A DNA stretch of 41,534 nt from an uncultured Propionimicrobium sp. (GTDB lineage: Bacteria; Actinomycetota; Actinomycetes; Propionibacteriales; Propionibacteriaceae), in contig CAMIGX010000015.1 of assembly GCA_946221385.1 (NCBI GenBank), forward strand, positions 1-41,534, written 5' to 3'. Numbering within the stretch: the stretch's first letter is position 1; each line of letters starts with the position of its first letter. The notes beneath the pieces were generated by a model. The model saw nothing but the letters and a program-made list of their open reading frames with translations. It did no database searches and was not told the DNA's origin. Shown here one piece after another: positions 15,984 through 25,301 of this stretch. Both the position numbers and the translations under genes were made by a program.

Positions 15984-16226
15984 TCACTGGAAACGATAGA
16001 GCAGCAGCAAAGCGATAATCGCGATCAACCACATGACCGTGACGGCGATTGTCAGCCGGTCCAGGTTGCGTTCTGCCACAGAAGTGCCGCTCATTCCGGT
16101 CGTCATGCCGCCACCGAAGAGGTCCGACAGGCCGCCGCCGCGAGACTTGTGCAACAAGACGAATGCGATCAAGATCACCGACAAGATGACCAACAGGATC
16201 GAGATCCCGAGGATTGCTCCTTGCAA
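15984..16226 (-). CDS. secG: Preprotein translocase subunit SecG
   Basis: An 80-residue inner-membrane protein with two transmembrane helices (about residues 5-25 and 58-77). They are joined by a cytoplasmic loop K-S-R-G-G-G-L-S-D-L-F-G-G-G, the SecG signature. SecG assists the SecYEG channel. Position after tpiA is classical for actinobacteria. Confidence 0.95.
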   Translation of the reverse strand: MQGAILGISILLVILSVILIAFVLLHKSRGGGLSDLFGGGMTTGMSGTSVAERNLDRLTIAVTVMWLIAIIALLLLYRFQ

Positions 16227-16371
16227 AGCCGTTCTCCACTCATTCTCTTGGGCTTGTTCGATCGGCAGCCAGTGAACGACCTAATGACGGTCGTCTCGGC
16301 GAACCACCGATACATCCTAACTCACTGGCCGAGCTTCACCGAATGGCGGGCAATGAGATAAGTCGCGACAG

Positions 16372-16409
16372 CGAACCGCGGGCCAACCAAAAGGTCGACC
16401 CGCGGTTCG
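16372..16409 (-). terminator. GC-rich hairpin downstream of tpiA
   Basis: A perfect 11-bp inverted repeat (CGAACCGCGGG at 16372-16382 with CCCGCGGTTCG at 16399-16409) and a 16-nt loop, 25 bp past the tpiA stop. No run of U follows, so it is either a weak or factor-assisted terminator or a 3' mRNA stabiliser. The rest of 16227-16434 shows no gene. Confidence 0.6.
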
Positions 16410-16434
16410 GACTGGTTAACGTCGTTCGGATAGC

Positions 16435-17208
16435 TCAGTTGAACATCACGATGCCGGCGAAGTCCTCAGCTTTAAGCGAGGCACCACCGACCAGGCAGCC
16501 GTCAACGTCCGGCTGAGCCATGATGTCGTCGACATTGCTGGGCTTGACCGAACCGCCGTACTGGATGCGGACGGCTTCAGCGGTCTGCTCGTCGTACAGC
16601 TCAGCAACCTTGGCGCGGATCGCGGCGCAGACCTCCTGTGCGTCCTCGGGGGTCGCAACTTTGCCGGTTCCGATAGCCCAAACAGGCTCGTAGGCGATTA
16701 CCAGCTTGGCGACGTCACCAGCGGCGATGTCAGCCAGCGCGCCGGTGACCTGATCGCAGGTGTAGGCGACCTGATTGCCTTGTTCACGCACGTCCAGACC
16801 TTCACCGACGCAGATGATCGGAGTCAGGCCGTTGGCTAGCGCTTGACGCGCCTTGGCGTTGACGACCTCGTCGGTCTCGCCGTGGTATTCGCGACGCTCC
16901 GAGTGGCCGACGACCACGTACTGGCAGCCGAGCTTGGTCAGCATGGACGCCGAGATGTCGCCGGTGTAGGCGCCGTCGTCATGGGGCGACAGATCCTGCG
17001 CTCCGTAGCCGATCGGCAGCTTGTCGCCGTTGATCAGCGTCTGGACGGTATGGATCGCGGTAAACGGCGGGATGACCACCGCCTCGACCTTCTCGGGATC
17101 CCACTGCTTGTCTTGCAGAGTCCAAGCCAGCTTCTGCACCAGGCCCAGCGCGTCGGTCTGGGTCATGTTCATCTTCCAGTTGCCGGCCATGATTGGCTTG
17201 CGAGTCAT
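16435..17208 (-). CDS. tpiA: Triosephosphate isomerase
   Basis: A 257-residue glycolytic enzyme interconverting dihydroxyacetone phosphate and glyceraldehyde 3-phosphate. Catalytic residues are visible: Lys12 in G-N-W-K-M-N, His102 in V-G-H-S-E-R-R, and Glu174 in A-Y-E-P-V-W-A-I-G-T-G, plus the phosphate-binding Y-G-G-S-V-K-P. The start codon overlaps the pgk stop (TAATG), so translation is coupled. Confidence 0.98.
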   Translation of the reverse strand: MTRKPIMAGNWKMNMTQTDALGLVQKLAWTLQDKQWDPEKVEAVVIPPFTAIHTVQTLINGDKLPIGYGAQDLSPHDDGAYTGDISASMLTKLGCQYVVVGHSERREYHGETDEVVNAKARQALANGLTPIICVGEGLDVREQGNQVAYTCDQVTGALADIAAGDVAKLVIAYEPVWAIGTGKVATPEDAQEVCAAIRAKVAELYDEQTAEAVRIQYGGSVKPSNVDDIMAQPDVDGCLVGGASLKAEDFAGIVMFN

Positions 17209-18419
17209 TACTTGCTCTCCTCCAGTGCCTTGAGGCCAGGGAGTTCCTTGCCTTCGAGGTATTCCAGGGACGCGCCGCCGCCGGTCGAGATCCAGCCGAA
17301 CTGGTCGTCGGCATAGCCGAGCTCACGCACCGCAGCAGCCGAGTCACCGCCGCCGACGACGGTCAGCCCGTCAGTCTCAGTCAGCGCCTTGGCGACGGCC
17401 TTGGTGCCGCCGGCGAATTCTTCGATCTCGAAGACGCCCATCGGGCCATTCCAGAAGACGGTCTTGGCGCCCTTGATGGCATCAGCGAACAGCTTCTCGG
17501 TCTCCGGACCGATGTCCAGGCCTTCCTTGTCGGCCGGGATCTGGTCGGCAGCGACGACACTGACCTCGCCCTTCACTTGCTTGGCGTCGAAGTCCATGCC
17601 GTCAGCGACGCGCACGTCAACCGGCAACAGGATCTGCTTGCCAGCGGCCTCAGCCTGCTGGATGTAGCCCTTGACGACGTCCAGCTTCTCCTCGTCGAGG
17701 ATCGAACCGCCAACCTCATAGCCCTTGGCCTTGAGGAAGGTGTAGGCCATGCCGCCGCCGATCACCAGGGTGTCAGCGATCTTCAGCAGGTTGTCGATGA
17801 CGGCGAGCTTGTCGGCGACCTTGGCGCCACCCAGCACGACGACGAAGGGACGTTCCGGGTTGCCGGTGATGCGGCTCAAAACCTCGACCTCTTTGCCGAC
17901 CAGCTGGCCGGCAGCGCTCGGCAGCAGCTGCGCGACGTCATAAACCGAAGCCTGCTTGCGGTGCACCACACCGAAACCATCGGAGACGAAGAAGTCACCG
18001 AACTGGGCATACTTCTTGGCCAGTTCCTGACGCTCGGATTCGTCCTTGGACTCTTCGGCCTTCTCATAGCGGACGTTTTCGACCAGACAGACCTCGCCGT
18101 CTTGCAGGCTGGCCGAAAGCTGCTGAGCAGAATCACCGACGACATCGTCAGCCAGCTTGACCTCTTGGCCGAGCAACTCACCGAGACGCTTGGCGACCGG
18201 TGCTAGCGAGTACTTGGGGTTGACCTCGCCCTTGGGACGGCCCAGGTGAGCCATGACGGTGACGCGAGCGCCAGCGTCGACGAGTTCCTTCAGCGTGGGC
18301 AGCGCTGCCTTGATGCGGCCGTCGTCAGTGATGACGTCGCCGTCCAGCGGAACATTGAAATCGCAGCGGATGACGACGCGCTTGCCGCGCAGATCACCCA
18401 GATCGGCGATGGACTTCAT
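17208..18419 (-). CDS. pgk: Phosphoglycerate kinase
   Basis: A 403-residue glycolytic kinase making ATP from 1,3-bisphosphoglycerate. Seen: R-V-V-I-R-C-D-F-N-V-P-L near the N-terminus, M-A-H-L-G-R-P-K-G, G-G-A-K-V-A-D-K-L, and the C-terminal nucleotide loop G-G-G-D-S-A-A-A-V. The sequence V-S-D-G-F-G-V-V-H-R replaces the more common V-N-D-A-F-G-x-x-H-R. It is separated from gap by a strong terminator, so its expression depends on read-through or on its own promoter in 18420-18450. Confidence 0.98.
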   Translation of the reverse strand: MKSIADLGDLRGKRVVIRCDFNVPLDGDVITDDGRIKAALPTLKELVDAGARVTVMAHLGRPKGEVNPKYSLAPVAKRLGELLGQEVKLADDVVGDSAQQLSASLQDGEVCLVENVRYEKAEESKDESERQELAKKYAQFGDFFVSDGFGVVHRKQASVYDVAQLLPSAAGQLVGKEVEVLSRITGNPERPFVVVLGGAKVADKLAVIDNLLKIADTLVIGGGMAYTFLKAKGYEVGGSILDEEKLDVVKGYIQQAEAAGKQILLPVDVRVADGMDFDAKQVKGEVSVVAADQIPADKEGLDIGPETEKLFADAIKGAKTVFWNGPMGVFEIEEFAGGTKAVAKALTETDGLTVVGGGDSAAAVRELGYADDQFGWISTGGGASLEYLEGKELPGLKALEESK

Positions 18420-18448
18420 TGCAAAATCTCCTAGTTTTTGGGGGTTTA

Positions 18449-18487
18449 GATAAAAGGGGACGCGCCAGCCGAAGCCGACGCGTCCCC
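18449..18487 (-). terminator. Intrinsic terminator between gap and pgk with UUCG tetraloop
   Basis: In the minus-strand RNA, 14 pairs (two of them G-U) form between 18474-18487 and 18456-18469 around a C(UUCG)G tetraloop. UUUUAUCU (18455-18448) follows. This is a textbook Rho-independent terminator placed inside the gap-pgk-tpiA run. Confidence 0.9.
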
Positions 18488-18518
18488 CACTTGCTTTGCG
18501 TTATTTATCGACAGTGAC

Positions 18519-19523
<1,005 letters not shown>

Positions 19524-19706
19524 GCACATTCTCCTTAGCGGATTTCAGGTACATAGCCAGCTTAGTAGAAGCGCAGCTGGGGCGTACGCGGGGTCGAAAA
19601 TGATCGCCAATAGAGAAATCTGCTACCCGAGCAAGTCCTTAAGCCGTGTTGGAATCAATTGTGGAAGGCCAGCACGCCCGGTGACGCGAGCCCATTGACT
19701 GCGCTA

Positions 19707-20765
19707 TTAGCCCTGGTCTTCGTCGGATTCGTCTGCCGGCTGGGCCGCCTGCTCGGCTGCCTGGGCGGCGACGAATTCCAACTCGGCTTGATCCAACATT
19801 TCGGGGGTCAAGCTGGCCTCGGTGTTGGGAATGCCCTGCTCTTCGGCGACCTTGTCAGCCAACGCCAACAGCCGGCGAATTCGCCCGGCGATGGCGTCCT
19901 TGGTCAACGGGGGCTCGTGCAACTGACCAAGCTCTTCAAGCGACGCCTGCTTGTGTTGCAGGCGCAACTCGCCTGCAGAGCGCAGGTGTTCAGGAATGTC
20001 TTCGCCCAAGATCTCCAAGGCACGGGTGACGCGCGCGCTCGCCGCTACGGCAGCCCGCGCCGAACGCCGCAGGTTGGCGTCATCGAAATTGGCTAGCCGG
20101 GTTGCAGAGGCCCGCACTTCTCGTCGAATCCGTCGATCTTCCCAAGCCAGCACCGCGTCATGGGCTCCCATCCGCGTCAGCATTGCCGCGATCGCGTCGC
20201 CATCACGAATCACGACGCGGTCGACGTTGCGAACCTCACGCGCCTTGGCTGTCACTCCTAACCGCCGAGCAGCCCCGACCAGCGCCAAGGCAGCCTGCGA
20301 AGACGGGCAAGTGATCTCCATCGACATCGCCCGGCCCGGCTCGGTCAACGATCCGCGCGCTAAGAAAGCACCTCGCCAGGCTGCTGCCTGTTCATTAATG
20401 CCCGCCCCGACGATTTGCGGGGGCAGGCCGTGCACCGGGCGTCCTTTCGGGTCGACCAATCCAGTTTGGCGCGCTAGCGCGTCGCCGTGCTTGATCAGCC
20501 GAACGACGTAGCGGGTCTGCCGTTTGATGCCAGCCGAATTGATCACCAGCAGCTCCGATTCGTAACCAAACAGGTCACTGATAGCGCTGCGCACCCGGCG
20601 CGCTGCGCCGCCGGTGTCGAATTCAGCTTCGACGACGATCCGACCGCCGACCAAGTGCAGTCCCCCACTAAAACGCAACGCCGCCGCCAGTTCAGCTCGT
20701 CGGATCTCAGGCTTTTTAACCTCGACCGTCGCCAGCTCGTTTTTGACCTGTTGCGTCATTGCCAT
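19707..20765 (-). CDS. whiA: DNA-binding protein WhiA
   Basis: A 352-residue WhiA protein. The N-terminal part resembles a LAGLIDADG homing-endonuclease fold without cleavage function (start M-A-M-T-Q-Q-V-K-N-E-L, with A-A-W-R-G-A-F-L-A-R-G-S-L). The C-terminal helix-turn-helix has S-L-E-E-L-G and L-T-K-D-A-I-A-G-R-I-R-R-L. In actinobacteria it acts as a transcription regulator of division or differentiation genes. It is the third gene of rapZ-yvcK-whiA. The tail after residue ~325 is acidic and Gln/Ala-rich. Confidence 0.95.
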   Translation of the reverse strand: MAMTQQVKNELATVEVKKPEIRRAELAAALRFSGGLHLVGGRIVVEAEFDTGGAARRVRSAISDLFGYESELLVINSAGIKRQTRYVVRLIKHGDALARQTGLVDPKGRPVHGLPPQIVGAGINEQAAAWRGAFLARGSLTEPGRAMSMEITCPSSQAALALVGAARRLGVTAKAREVRNVDRVVIRDGDAIAAMLTRMGAHDAVLAWEDRRIRREVRASATRLANFDDANLRRSARAAVAASARVTRALEILGEDIPEHLRSAGELRLQHKQASLEELGQLHEPPLTKDAIAGRIRRLLALADKVAEEQGIPNTEASLTPEMLDQAELEFVAAQAAEQAAQPADESDEDQG

Positions 20766-20807
20766 GTGGACGATTGTTCCATATCTGCGCTGCTGCGCGT
20801 TGAGCTG

Positions 20808-21749
20808 TCAGCCGATCATGAGTTCTCGAAACAGCGAGGCTAGCCGCAGCGGATCATGACGGGCGGTGCCGTCGTGCATACGGACGTCAGCGACGACTAA
20901 TTGGGCACCGCATTCTTCGACCAACTCGCGTAATTCGTGATCGCCGGCGCCAAAAGATTCGTCAGCTAGCACGTAATCCAGCCGCAAACCGGGTGCGTGT
21001 TGGCGGATCAATTGGATGTGTTTGCCGGGGCTAAAACCCTCGGTCTCGTGGGCGGAGACGACATTCAGATTGAGGATTTTTTTGGCCTGGCTGTTGATGA
21101 TCGCTTCGGCCAAGCCGGGCACTAGCAAGTGCGGAATGACCGAGGTGAACCATGAACCCGGTCCGAGCAGCACGAAGTCCGCGTCGCGCACCGCCGCGAC
21201 AGCCTCCCGGCAAGCTGGGGGTTGATCTGGCAGCAGCCGGACGGCTGTGACGGTGCCCTTGGTGACGCCAACCTCATGCTGACCACGGACAATCGTCGCG
21301 GCCTGCGAATCTGCCGCGTCCAATCCCAGCACGTCAGCTTCGATTTGCAGCGGCACGCTGGACATCGGCAAGACGCGGCCTTCCAGCTCCAAGAGCCAGC
21401 CGAGCGTGTCCAAGCCGACCACGAAGTCGCGGTCTTGCCAGGCCGCTTCGATTAGCAGATTGCCTACTGCATGCCCAGCCAGCGGCCCGTCGCCGTGGAA
21501 ACGTTCTTGGAGCAGCCGCGACCAATTCCGGCCGCGGGCCGAATCGCCAGCCAACGCCGCCATGGCCATCCGCAGATCGCCCGGCGGCAGCCCGCCTAGC
21601 TCGGCTCGTAACCGGCCCGAGGAGCCACCATCGTCAGCAACAGTGACGATGGCCGTCAGCTGATCGGTGACCTGACGCAGCGCCTGGAGCGACGCGGCCA
21701 GCCCGTGCCCGCCGCCCAGCGCGACCGCTTTGGGCAAAGAGGACTTCAT
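20808..21749 (-). CDS. yvcK: YvcK/CofD-like gluconeogenesis factor
   Basis: A 313-residue YvcK-family protein. Seen: A-V-A-L-G-G-G-H-G-L at the N-terminus, T-V-A-D-D-G-G-S-S-G-R-L-R, P-P-G-D-L-R, and L-G-P-G-S-W-F-T-S-V-I-P. Family members bind UDP-sugars and affect carbon partitioning and cell shape. The ATG at 21749 is chosen because it overlaps the rapZ stop (TGATG) and homologues begin with the K-A-V-A-L-G-G-G strand. Extending to 21860 would add 37 residues encoded inside rapZ. Confidence 0.95.
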   Translation of the reverse strand: MKSSLPKAVALGGGHGLAASLQALRQVTDQLTAIVTVADDGGSSGRLRAELGGLPPGDLRMAMAALAGDSARGRNWSRLLQERFHGDGPLAGHAVGNLLIEAAWQDRDFVVGLDTLGWLLELEGRVLPMSSVPLQIEADVLGLDAADSQAATIVRGQHEVGVTKGTVTAVRLLPDQPPACREAVAAVRDADFVLLGPGSWFTSVIPHLLVPGLAEAIINSQAKKILNLNVVSAHETEGFSPGKHIQLIRQHAPGLRLDYVLADESFGAGDHELRELVEECGAQLVVADVRMHDGTARHDPLRLASLFRELMIG

Positions 21750-22615
21750 CACTCCAACCCCAGGTCGCGGTGCAGGACGCTGACGGTGGTGCCCTGCCGA
21801 CGTAGCCGGTCGGCAAAGGCTTCGCTCATTGACGTGGAACGATGCTTGCCGCCGGTGCAACCAATCGCGATGGTGACTAGGCGTTTTCCTTCCCGCAAGT
21901 AGCCGTCCGCGACGGTCTTGAAAATTTCTTCAACCGAATCAAGAAAGTCCGCCGCACCTGGCTGATTGAGCACATACTCGGCGACATCCTGGCTCAACCC
22001 AGTCTTAGGGCGAAGCTCAGGCACCCAGTGTGGATTAGGCAGGAAACGCACATCAAAGACCATGTCTGCGTCGCGGGGGACGCCATTTTTGAACCCGAAA
22101 CTCATCAGCTGCACGCTGACGTCATCAGAATCCTGGCCGCCGTAGATATGCCCGATCCGGGCGCGCAATTGGTGCACATTGAGGCTCGAGGTATCAATGA
22201 CCACGTCAGCCGCCGCGCGTAGATCAGCCATCATGCGACGCTCTTTGAGCAGCGCCTCGGCCAAGGTGCCGTCGCCTTGCAGCGGCAACGGTCGGCGCGA
22301 GGATTCTTGGCGTCGAATGATGGTGTCGTCACTGGCTTCTAGGAAGCAGATTTCAGGATGGACATCTTGACGATCAAGTTCGGTGAAGACAAAGGGCAAC
22401 TGTTCGAACATCTCGCGGCTGCGGACATCCAGGCCGACTGCGAGCCGGGATTGGCCGCCGTCACCGGCAGTTTGGATCAGCTGCGGCAACATCACCGGGG
22501 GCAAATTGTCCACGACGAACCAGCCGAGATCTTCCATGGCGTGGGCGGCGGTGCGCCGGCCAGCGCCCGATAGGCCAGTGATGATGACCGTACGCGGTTG
22601 GTCAGCGCTGCTCAT
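21749..22615 (-). CDS. rapZ: RNase adapter / nucleotide-binding protein RapZ (YvcJ)
   Basis: A 288-residue RapZ/YvcJ protein. The P-loop G-L-S-G-A-G-R-R-T (residues 14-22) has Arg where other phyla have Lys, as is usual in actinobacteria. Further family elements are D-N-L-P-P, F-L-E-A-S-D-D, V-D-F/F-D-V-R-F-L-P-N-P, and the C-terminal G-C-T-G-G-K-H-R-S. It is first in rapZ-yvcK-whiA. In most actinobacteria uvrC lies immediately upstream; here cassette C intervenes, so rapZ must use a promoter in 22616-22700. Confidence 0.95.
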   Translation of the reverse strand: MSSADQPRTVIITGLSGAGRRTAAHAMEDLGWFVVDNLPPVMLPQLIQTAGDGGQSRLAVGLDVRSREMFEQLPFVFTELDRQDVHPEICFLEASDDTIIRRQESSRRPLPLQGDGTLAEALLKERRMMADLRAAADVVIDTSSLNVHQLRARIGHIYGGQDSDDVSVQLMSFGFKNGVPRDADMVFDVRFLPNPHWVPELRPKTGLSQDVAEYVLNQPGAADFLDSVEEIFKTVADGYLREGKRLVTIAIGCTGGKHRSTSMSEAFADRLRRQGTTVSVLHRDLGLE

Positions 22616-22667
22616 TGTTCCATTATGCGATAGCGGCAGTGGGATTGAAGTTCAACCTCTTGCCTAC

Positions 22668-22683
22668 AAAGTTATCCACAGAT
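22668..22683 (+). promoter_or_regulatory. DnaA-box-containing 16-mer upstream of cassette C
   Basis: Identical to 2148-2163 (AAAGTTATCCACAGAT), with the DnaA 9-mer at 22672-22680. It lies 52 bp upstream of rapZ on one side and starts 112 bp before cassette C gene 1 on the other, so it could serve either divergent unit. Presence at cassette B, where no rapZ exists, points to the cassette. Confidence 0.5.
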
Positions 22684-22779
22684 TCATGTGACCGTCGTTC
22701 ATACCGCCTACTACCCCTCTAGATTGAGAGCCAAGGAAGGTTCGGAATTAAGCCCTCAGCCTTCTAGAACGGAGCCAGT

Positions 22780-23103
22780 ATGACAGACAGTTGGGCCACC
22801 GATTTCCAAGTCAACCCTGCAGAACTACGAAGCGTCGCAGCTAGATTCGAGGCCCTCCGCTCGGCTGCCCACGGCGCGTCGGAGTGGGCATGCTGGTCAT
22901 CATTTCGCGACGCGTGGGAAGGCTGCAAATCGATCAATTTGGATGACCAGCTAGCTGTGAGGCTATCGCAGTCGTCAAAAGAACTGACCGCTCATATAGA
23001 CACCCACGCCCAAACCATGCGCACTACAGCAAAGCTGTACGAAAACAACGAAGAAGAACTTTCGAGCGTCCTCAAAAACTTGTTCAAGGACAGGTTGGAA
23101 TGA
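22780..23103 (+). CDS. EspC/WXG100-like small helical protein (cassette C, gene 1)
   Basis: A 107-residue homologue of the protein at 2317. Seen: F-Q-V-N-P-A-E-L-R-S-V-A-A-R-F as first helix (the EspC family commonly has V-x-P-x-x-L), a turn around C-W-S-S-F instead of W-S-G, and a second long helix ending A-K-L-Y-E-N-N-E-E-E-L. There is no signal peptide. CGGAG stands seven bases before the ATG. The stop overlaps gene 2 (ATGA). Export with or for the hydrolase is inferred. Confidence 0.65.
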   Translation: MTDSWATDFQVNPAELRSVAARFEALRSAAHGASEWACWSSFRDAWEGCKSINLDDQLAVRLSQSSKELTAHIDTHAQTMRTTAKLYENNEEELSSVLKNLFKDRLE

Positions 23104-23369
23104 ACTACTGGAATTCAGTCTTAGCGTCAAATTCCCAAGTGCTGGCTGAAGCAGGAGAGGATCTTCGTCATCGATCCGAATTACTGCGTGACGCCGCCAG
23201 CGAGGTTTTGCGAGCGCGCCCCATCTCTTGGGTCAGCGACGCAGCTAATATCGCCAAGCTTGATCGTGAAATAATCTCTATGCATCACGATTCCCTCTCA
23301 AACTCTTTGCTTAGCCTGGCAGAATCTATTCCTCAGCCGCACGCCAACTGGGTGAACTCAAGCTATTGA
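23100..23369 (+). CDS. Small helical partner protein (cassette C, gene 2)
   Basis: An 89-residue protein beginning M-N-Y-W like its cassette B counterpart. It shares the block I-S-W-V-S-D-A-A-N-I-A-K-L-D-R-E, which contains a W-x-S turn between two predicted helices. It overlaps gene 1 by 4 bp and the hydrolase by 1 bp (TGATG). Shorter than the B copy at its C-terminus. No named family recognised. Confidence 0.65.
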   Translation: MNYWNSVLASNSQVLAEAGEDLRHRSELLRDAASEVLRARPISWVSDAANIAKLDREIISMHHDSLSNSLLSLAESIPQPHANWVNSSY

Positions 23370-24805
23370 TGGAGACCTTAACGAAAGAATTGGCGGCCGC
23401 AGGTTTCAAGGTTAGTCCAGCCGGAGAGGTCAGTGTTCCCTACGGTGTGAAGATTAATCCACGAGAAGCTGAAATGGCCCGCTATTCGACCTGGGCAGCG
23501 GCTTGGCAGGCCGATCGGTTGGATTTAACGTGCGCTTCCATGCTGGAGTCGGTCAACACTGATTTCATTAAACGAGCGCGATCCGTGGCCGCTTTAGATC
23601 ATATGAACGCTATACGGTTGAATTCGTTAGGTTATGTCGATTGGGACTATGTATGGCAGTGGGACGATCAACTCCCCTCCCTGTTCCCTGGCTTAGGCAA
23701 AGTCGGCCTCCACCTGGTCCGCTCCCCTGTTATTTGGGCGCTTGCGGAAGAAGGAGAAATGCCGGCGTGGCTGAATGACTACATAATGAGAGGCACGCGT
23801 CCTTCAGCGGTAGAGGCAATCGCTTTTGGGCTTTACCCCGTCCTGCACCAGGACGCATCGCGCACACTTATGAGCAAGTTCCTGGGGGAACATATTCCAC
23901 CGGAAAAGATGGACGATTTCTTCCATGATGGGAAGCCCTATCAGCCACTTTTGCGCCCCGAGCGGGAAGATACATACTCAGAAGTCACCGAGCCACCGCG
24001 AGACATAGTCGAACTTATTTACGAAATGCAACAGACATACGATGAATCCGAAGGCCAAGACATCGGGGCTATCAAGGTCTCGATTGCAGTCGTAAACTCA
24101 GAAGTATATGTTACTGCTCTTCTGCCTGGAACTATGTTCGATATCGCTGATGTCGATGGATGGACCAAGCACCAGAAAGGCGCCGACTGGGTAGCAAATG
24201 TTCACTCGAAAGCGTACGGTACCTCTGCTGTCAATGAGTCTAACAAAGCAGCTATTGACTTGGCCGTTCAACAGTTCAAGGCCGAACATCCGCAACTTCA
24301 ATTCGAGCGTCCACATCTGCTCATTGGCGGACACTCCCAAGGCGGTCTAAACGGCTGTAATATTGGCATTGACCCGAGCTTCGCTGCCAGCTATAGAATC
24401 GATCACATCGTTACTGTCGGTTCACCCGTAAGCGATATCGAGGTACCTGCGACAGTCCAAGTCATCAACTTGGTGAATCAGTATGACGTAGTACCAAAGC
24501 TGTCGGGCGACCTTTCGCAGTTTGGAAATATCGGACCATTTAGAATGACGCCTGACTGGTCTGCGGAAAGCTATAACGAAGTCTTCTTCGCAGAGCGGAA
24601 TTTTCCCGAAACTCCCGGCCTCTCCGCACGCCAAGATCCCATCGGATACCATCACAGCACTCGAACATACAGTTGGCGAGTCAGTTCGGCTCTCGCCGAT
24701 GGTTCAATACCTCAACTGACCGACTTTAATGCTCAGTTATATCCATTCATAGGGGATGCTGGCCAACTGCGCAAAACTTACACCGTTCAAGTTGGGCGCG
24801 GCTGA
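23369..24805 (+). CDS. Alpha/beta-hydrolase (GHSQG lipase-like), candidate secreted effector (cassette C)
   Basis: A 478-residue homologue of the enzyme at 2945. The helical N-terminal half carries D-H-M-N-A-I-R-L-N-S-L and F-F-H-D-G-K-P. The hydrolase half carries G-G-H-S-Q-G-G with Ser323 as nucleophile, T-V-G-S-P-V-S-D-I-E-V-P, N-Q-Y-D-V-V-P-K-L (probable acid) and G-Y-H-H-S-T (probable base). All triad elements align with cassette B although the proteins have diverged widely, so selection has kept catalysis. No Sec signal. Codon use here is AT-richer than in the flanking rapZ and uvrC genes, suggesting acquisition. Confidence 0.7.
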   Translation: METLTKELAAAGFKVSPAGEVSVPYGVKINPREAEMARYSTWAAAWQADRLDLTCASMLESVNTDFIKRARSVAALDHMNAIRLNSLGYVDWDYVWQWDDQLPSLFPGLGKVGLHLVRSPVIWALAEEGEMPAWLNDYIMRGTRPSAVEAIAFGLYPVLHQDASRTLMSKFLGEHIPPEKMDDFFHDGKPYQPLLRPEREDTYSEVTEPPRDIVELIYEMQQTYDESEGQDIGAIKVSIAVVNSEVYVTALLPGTMFDIADVDGWTKHQKGADWVANVHSKAYGTSAVNESNKAAIDLAVQQFKAEHPQLQFERPHLLIGGHSQGGLNGCNIGIDPSFAASYRIDHIVTVGSPVSDIEVPATVQVINLVNQYDVVPKLSGDLSQFGNIGPFRMTPDWSAESYNEVFFAERNFPETPGLSARQDPIGYHHSTRTYSWRVSSALADGSIPQLTDFNAQLYPFIGDAGQLRKTYTVQVGRG

Positions 24806-24809
24806 TCTC

Positions 24810-25268
24810 ATGGAAAAATCACGAGGTGCAGTAGTTTTCGGGATTGCAGCCGCAATACTGATGGCCGGGTGCTCCAGCCACCAAAGCACCCGCTGGCCGG
24901 AGGAAACGAAACCGGACCTTCAAAAGGTAAAGGCCGACATAGTGGCCCAAGCGGCCGAACTGCCGCACGTCGCCAGCGTATCGGGAGCGGTAAGCGGTGA
25001 TGGCCTCAATATGAATGAAATAAACATTTATGTGGAATCGGATTCGACTTACCCGGACACCATGCGAACAATAGCTAACGAGGTTGAAAGGCGTGCAGCA
25101 TTTCTCGTCGCACCCCTGCTCGATAGCGGGAGCCTCTTCGTGGTTGTTAGTGCACGTAGCCAATCTGGGGGTGTTATTAGAATGCATCCCGACAACATGT
25201 GCGGATCGTGGGATAGCTGCGCCCAAAAGTACGATCTGGAACGACCCAAGCCACCGCGGCGCCGATGA
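24810..25268 (+). CDS. Cassette C lipoprotein (putative immunity-type)
   Basis: A 152-residue lipoprotein with a hydrophobic N-terminus and L-M-A-G-C lipobox (Cys21). The T-R-W-P-E-E-T-K-P-D-L-Q-K-V block is homologous to the R-W-P-x-E-x-R-P-D block of cassettes A and B, and the end is L-E-R-P-K-P-P-R-R-R. Two extra cysteines near the C-terminus (C-G-S-W-D-S-C) could form a disulfide outside the cell and are absent in the B copies. ATG 24810 is used because it lies just after the hydrolase stop and gives a normal-length signal peptide. Confidence 0.75.
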   Translation: MEKSRGAVVFGIAAAILMAGCSSHQSTRWPEETKPDLQKVKADIVAQAAELPHVASVSGAVSGDGLNMNEINIYVESDSTYPDTMRTIANEVERRAAFLVAPLLDSGSLFVVVSARSQSGGVIRMHPDNMCGSWDSCAQKYDLERPKPPRRR

Positions 25269-25301
25269 AATCAGAAGAATTCGTCAATTTGGGATGTCTG
25301 C

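Noticed and set aside
17193..18206. Long plus-strand frame opposite pgk
   Set aside because: A shadow of pgk; the product resembles no family and the strand is antisense to a clear gene.
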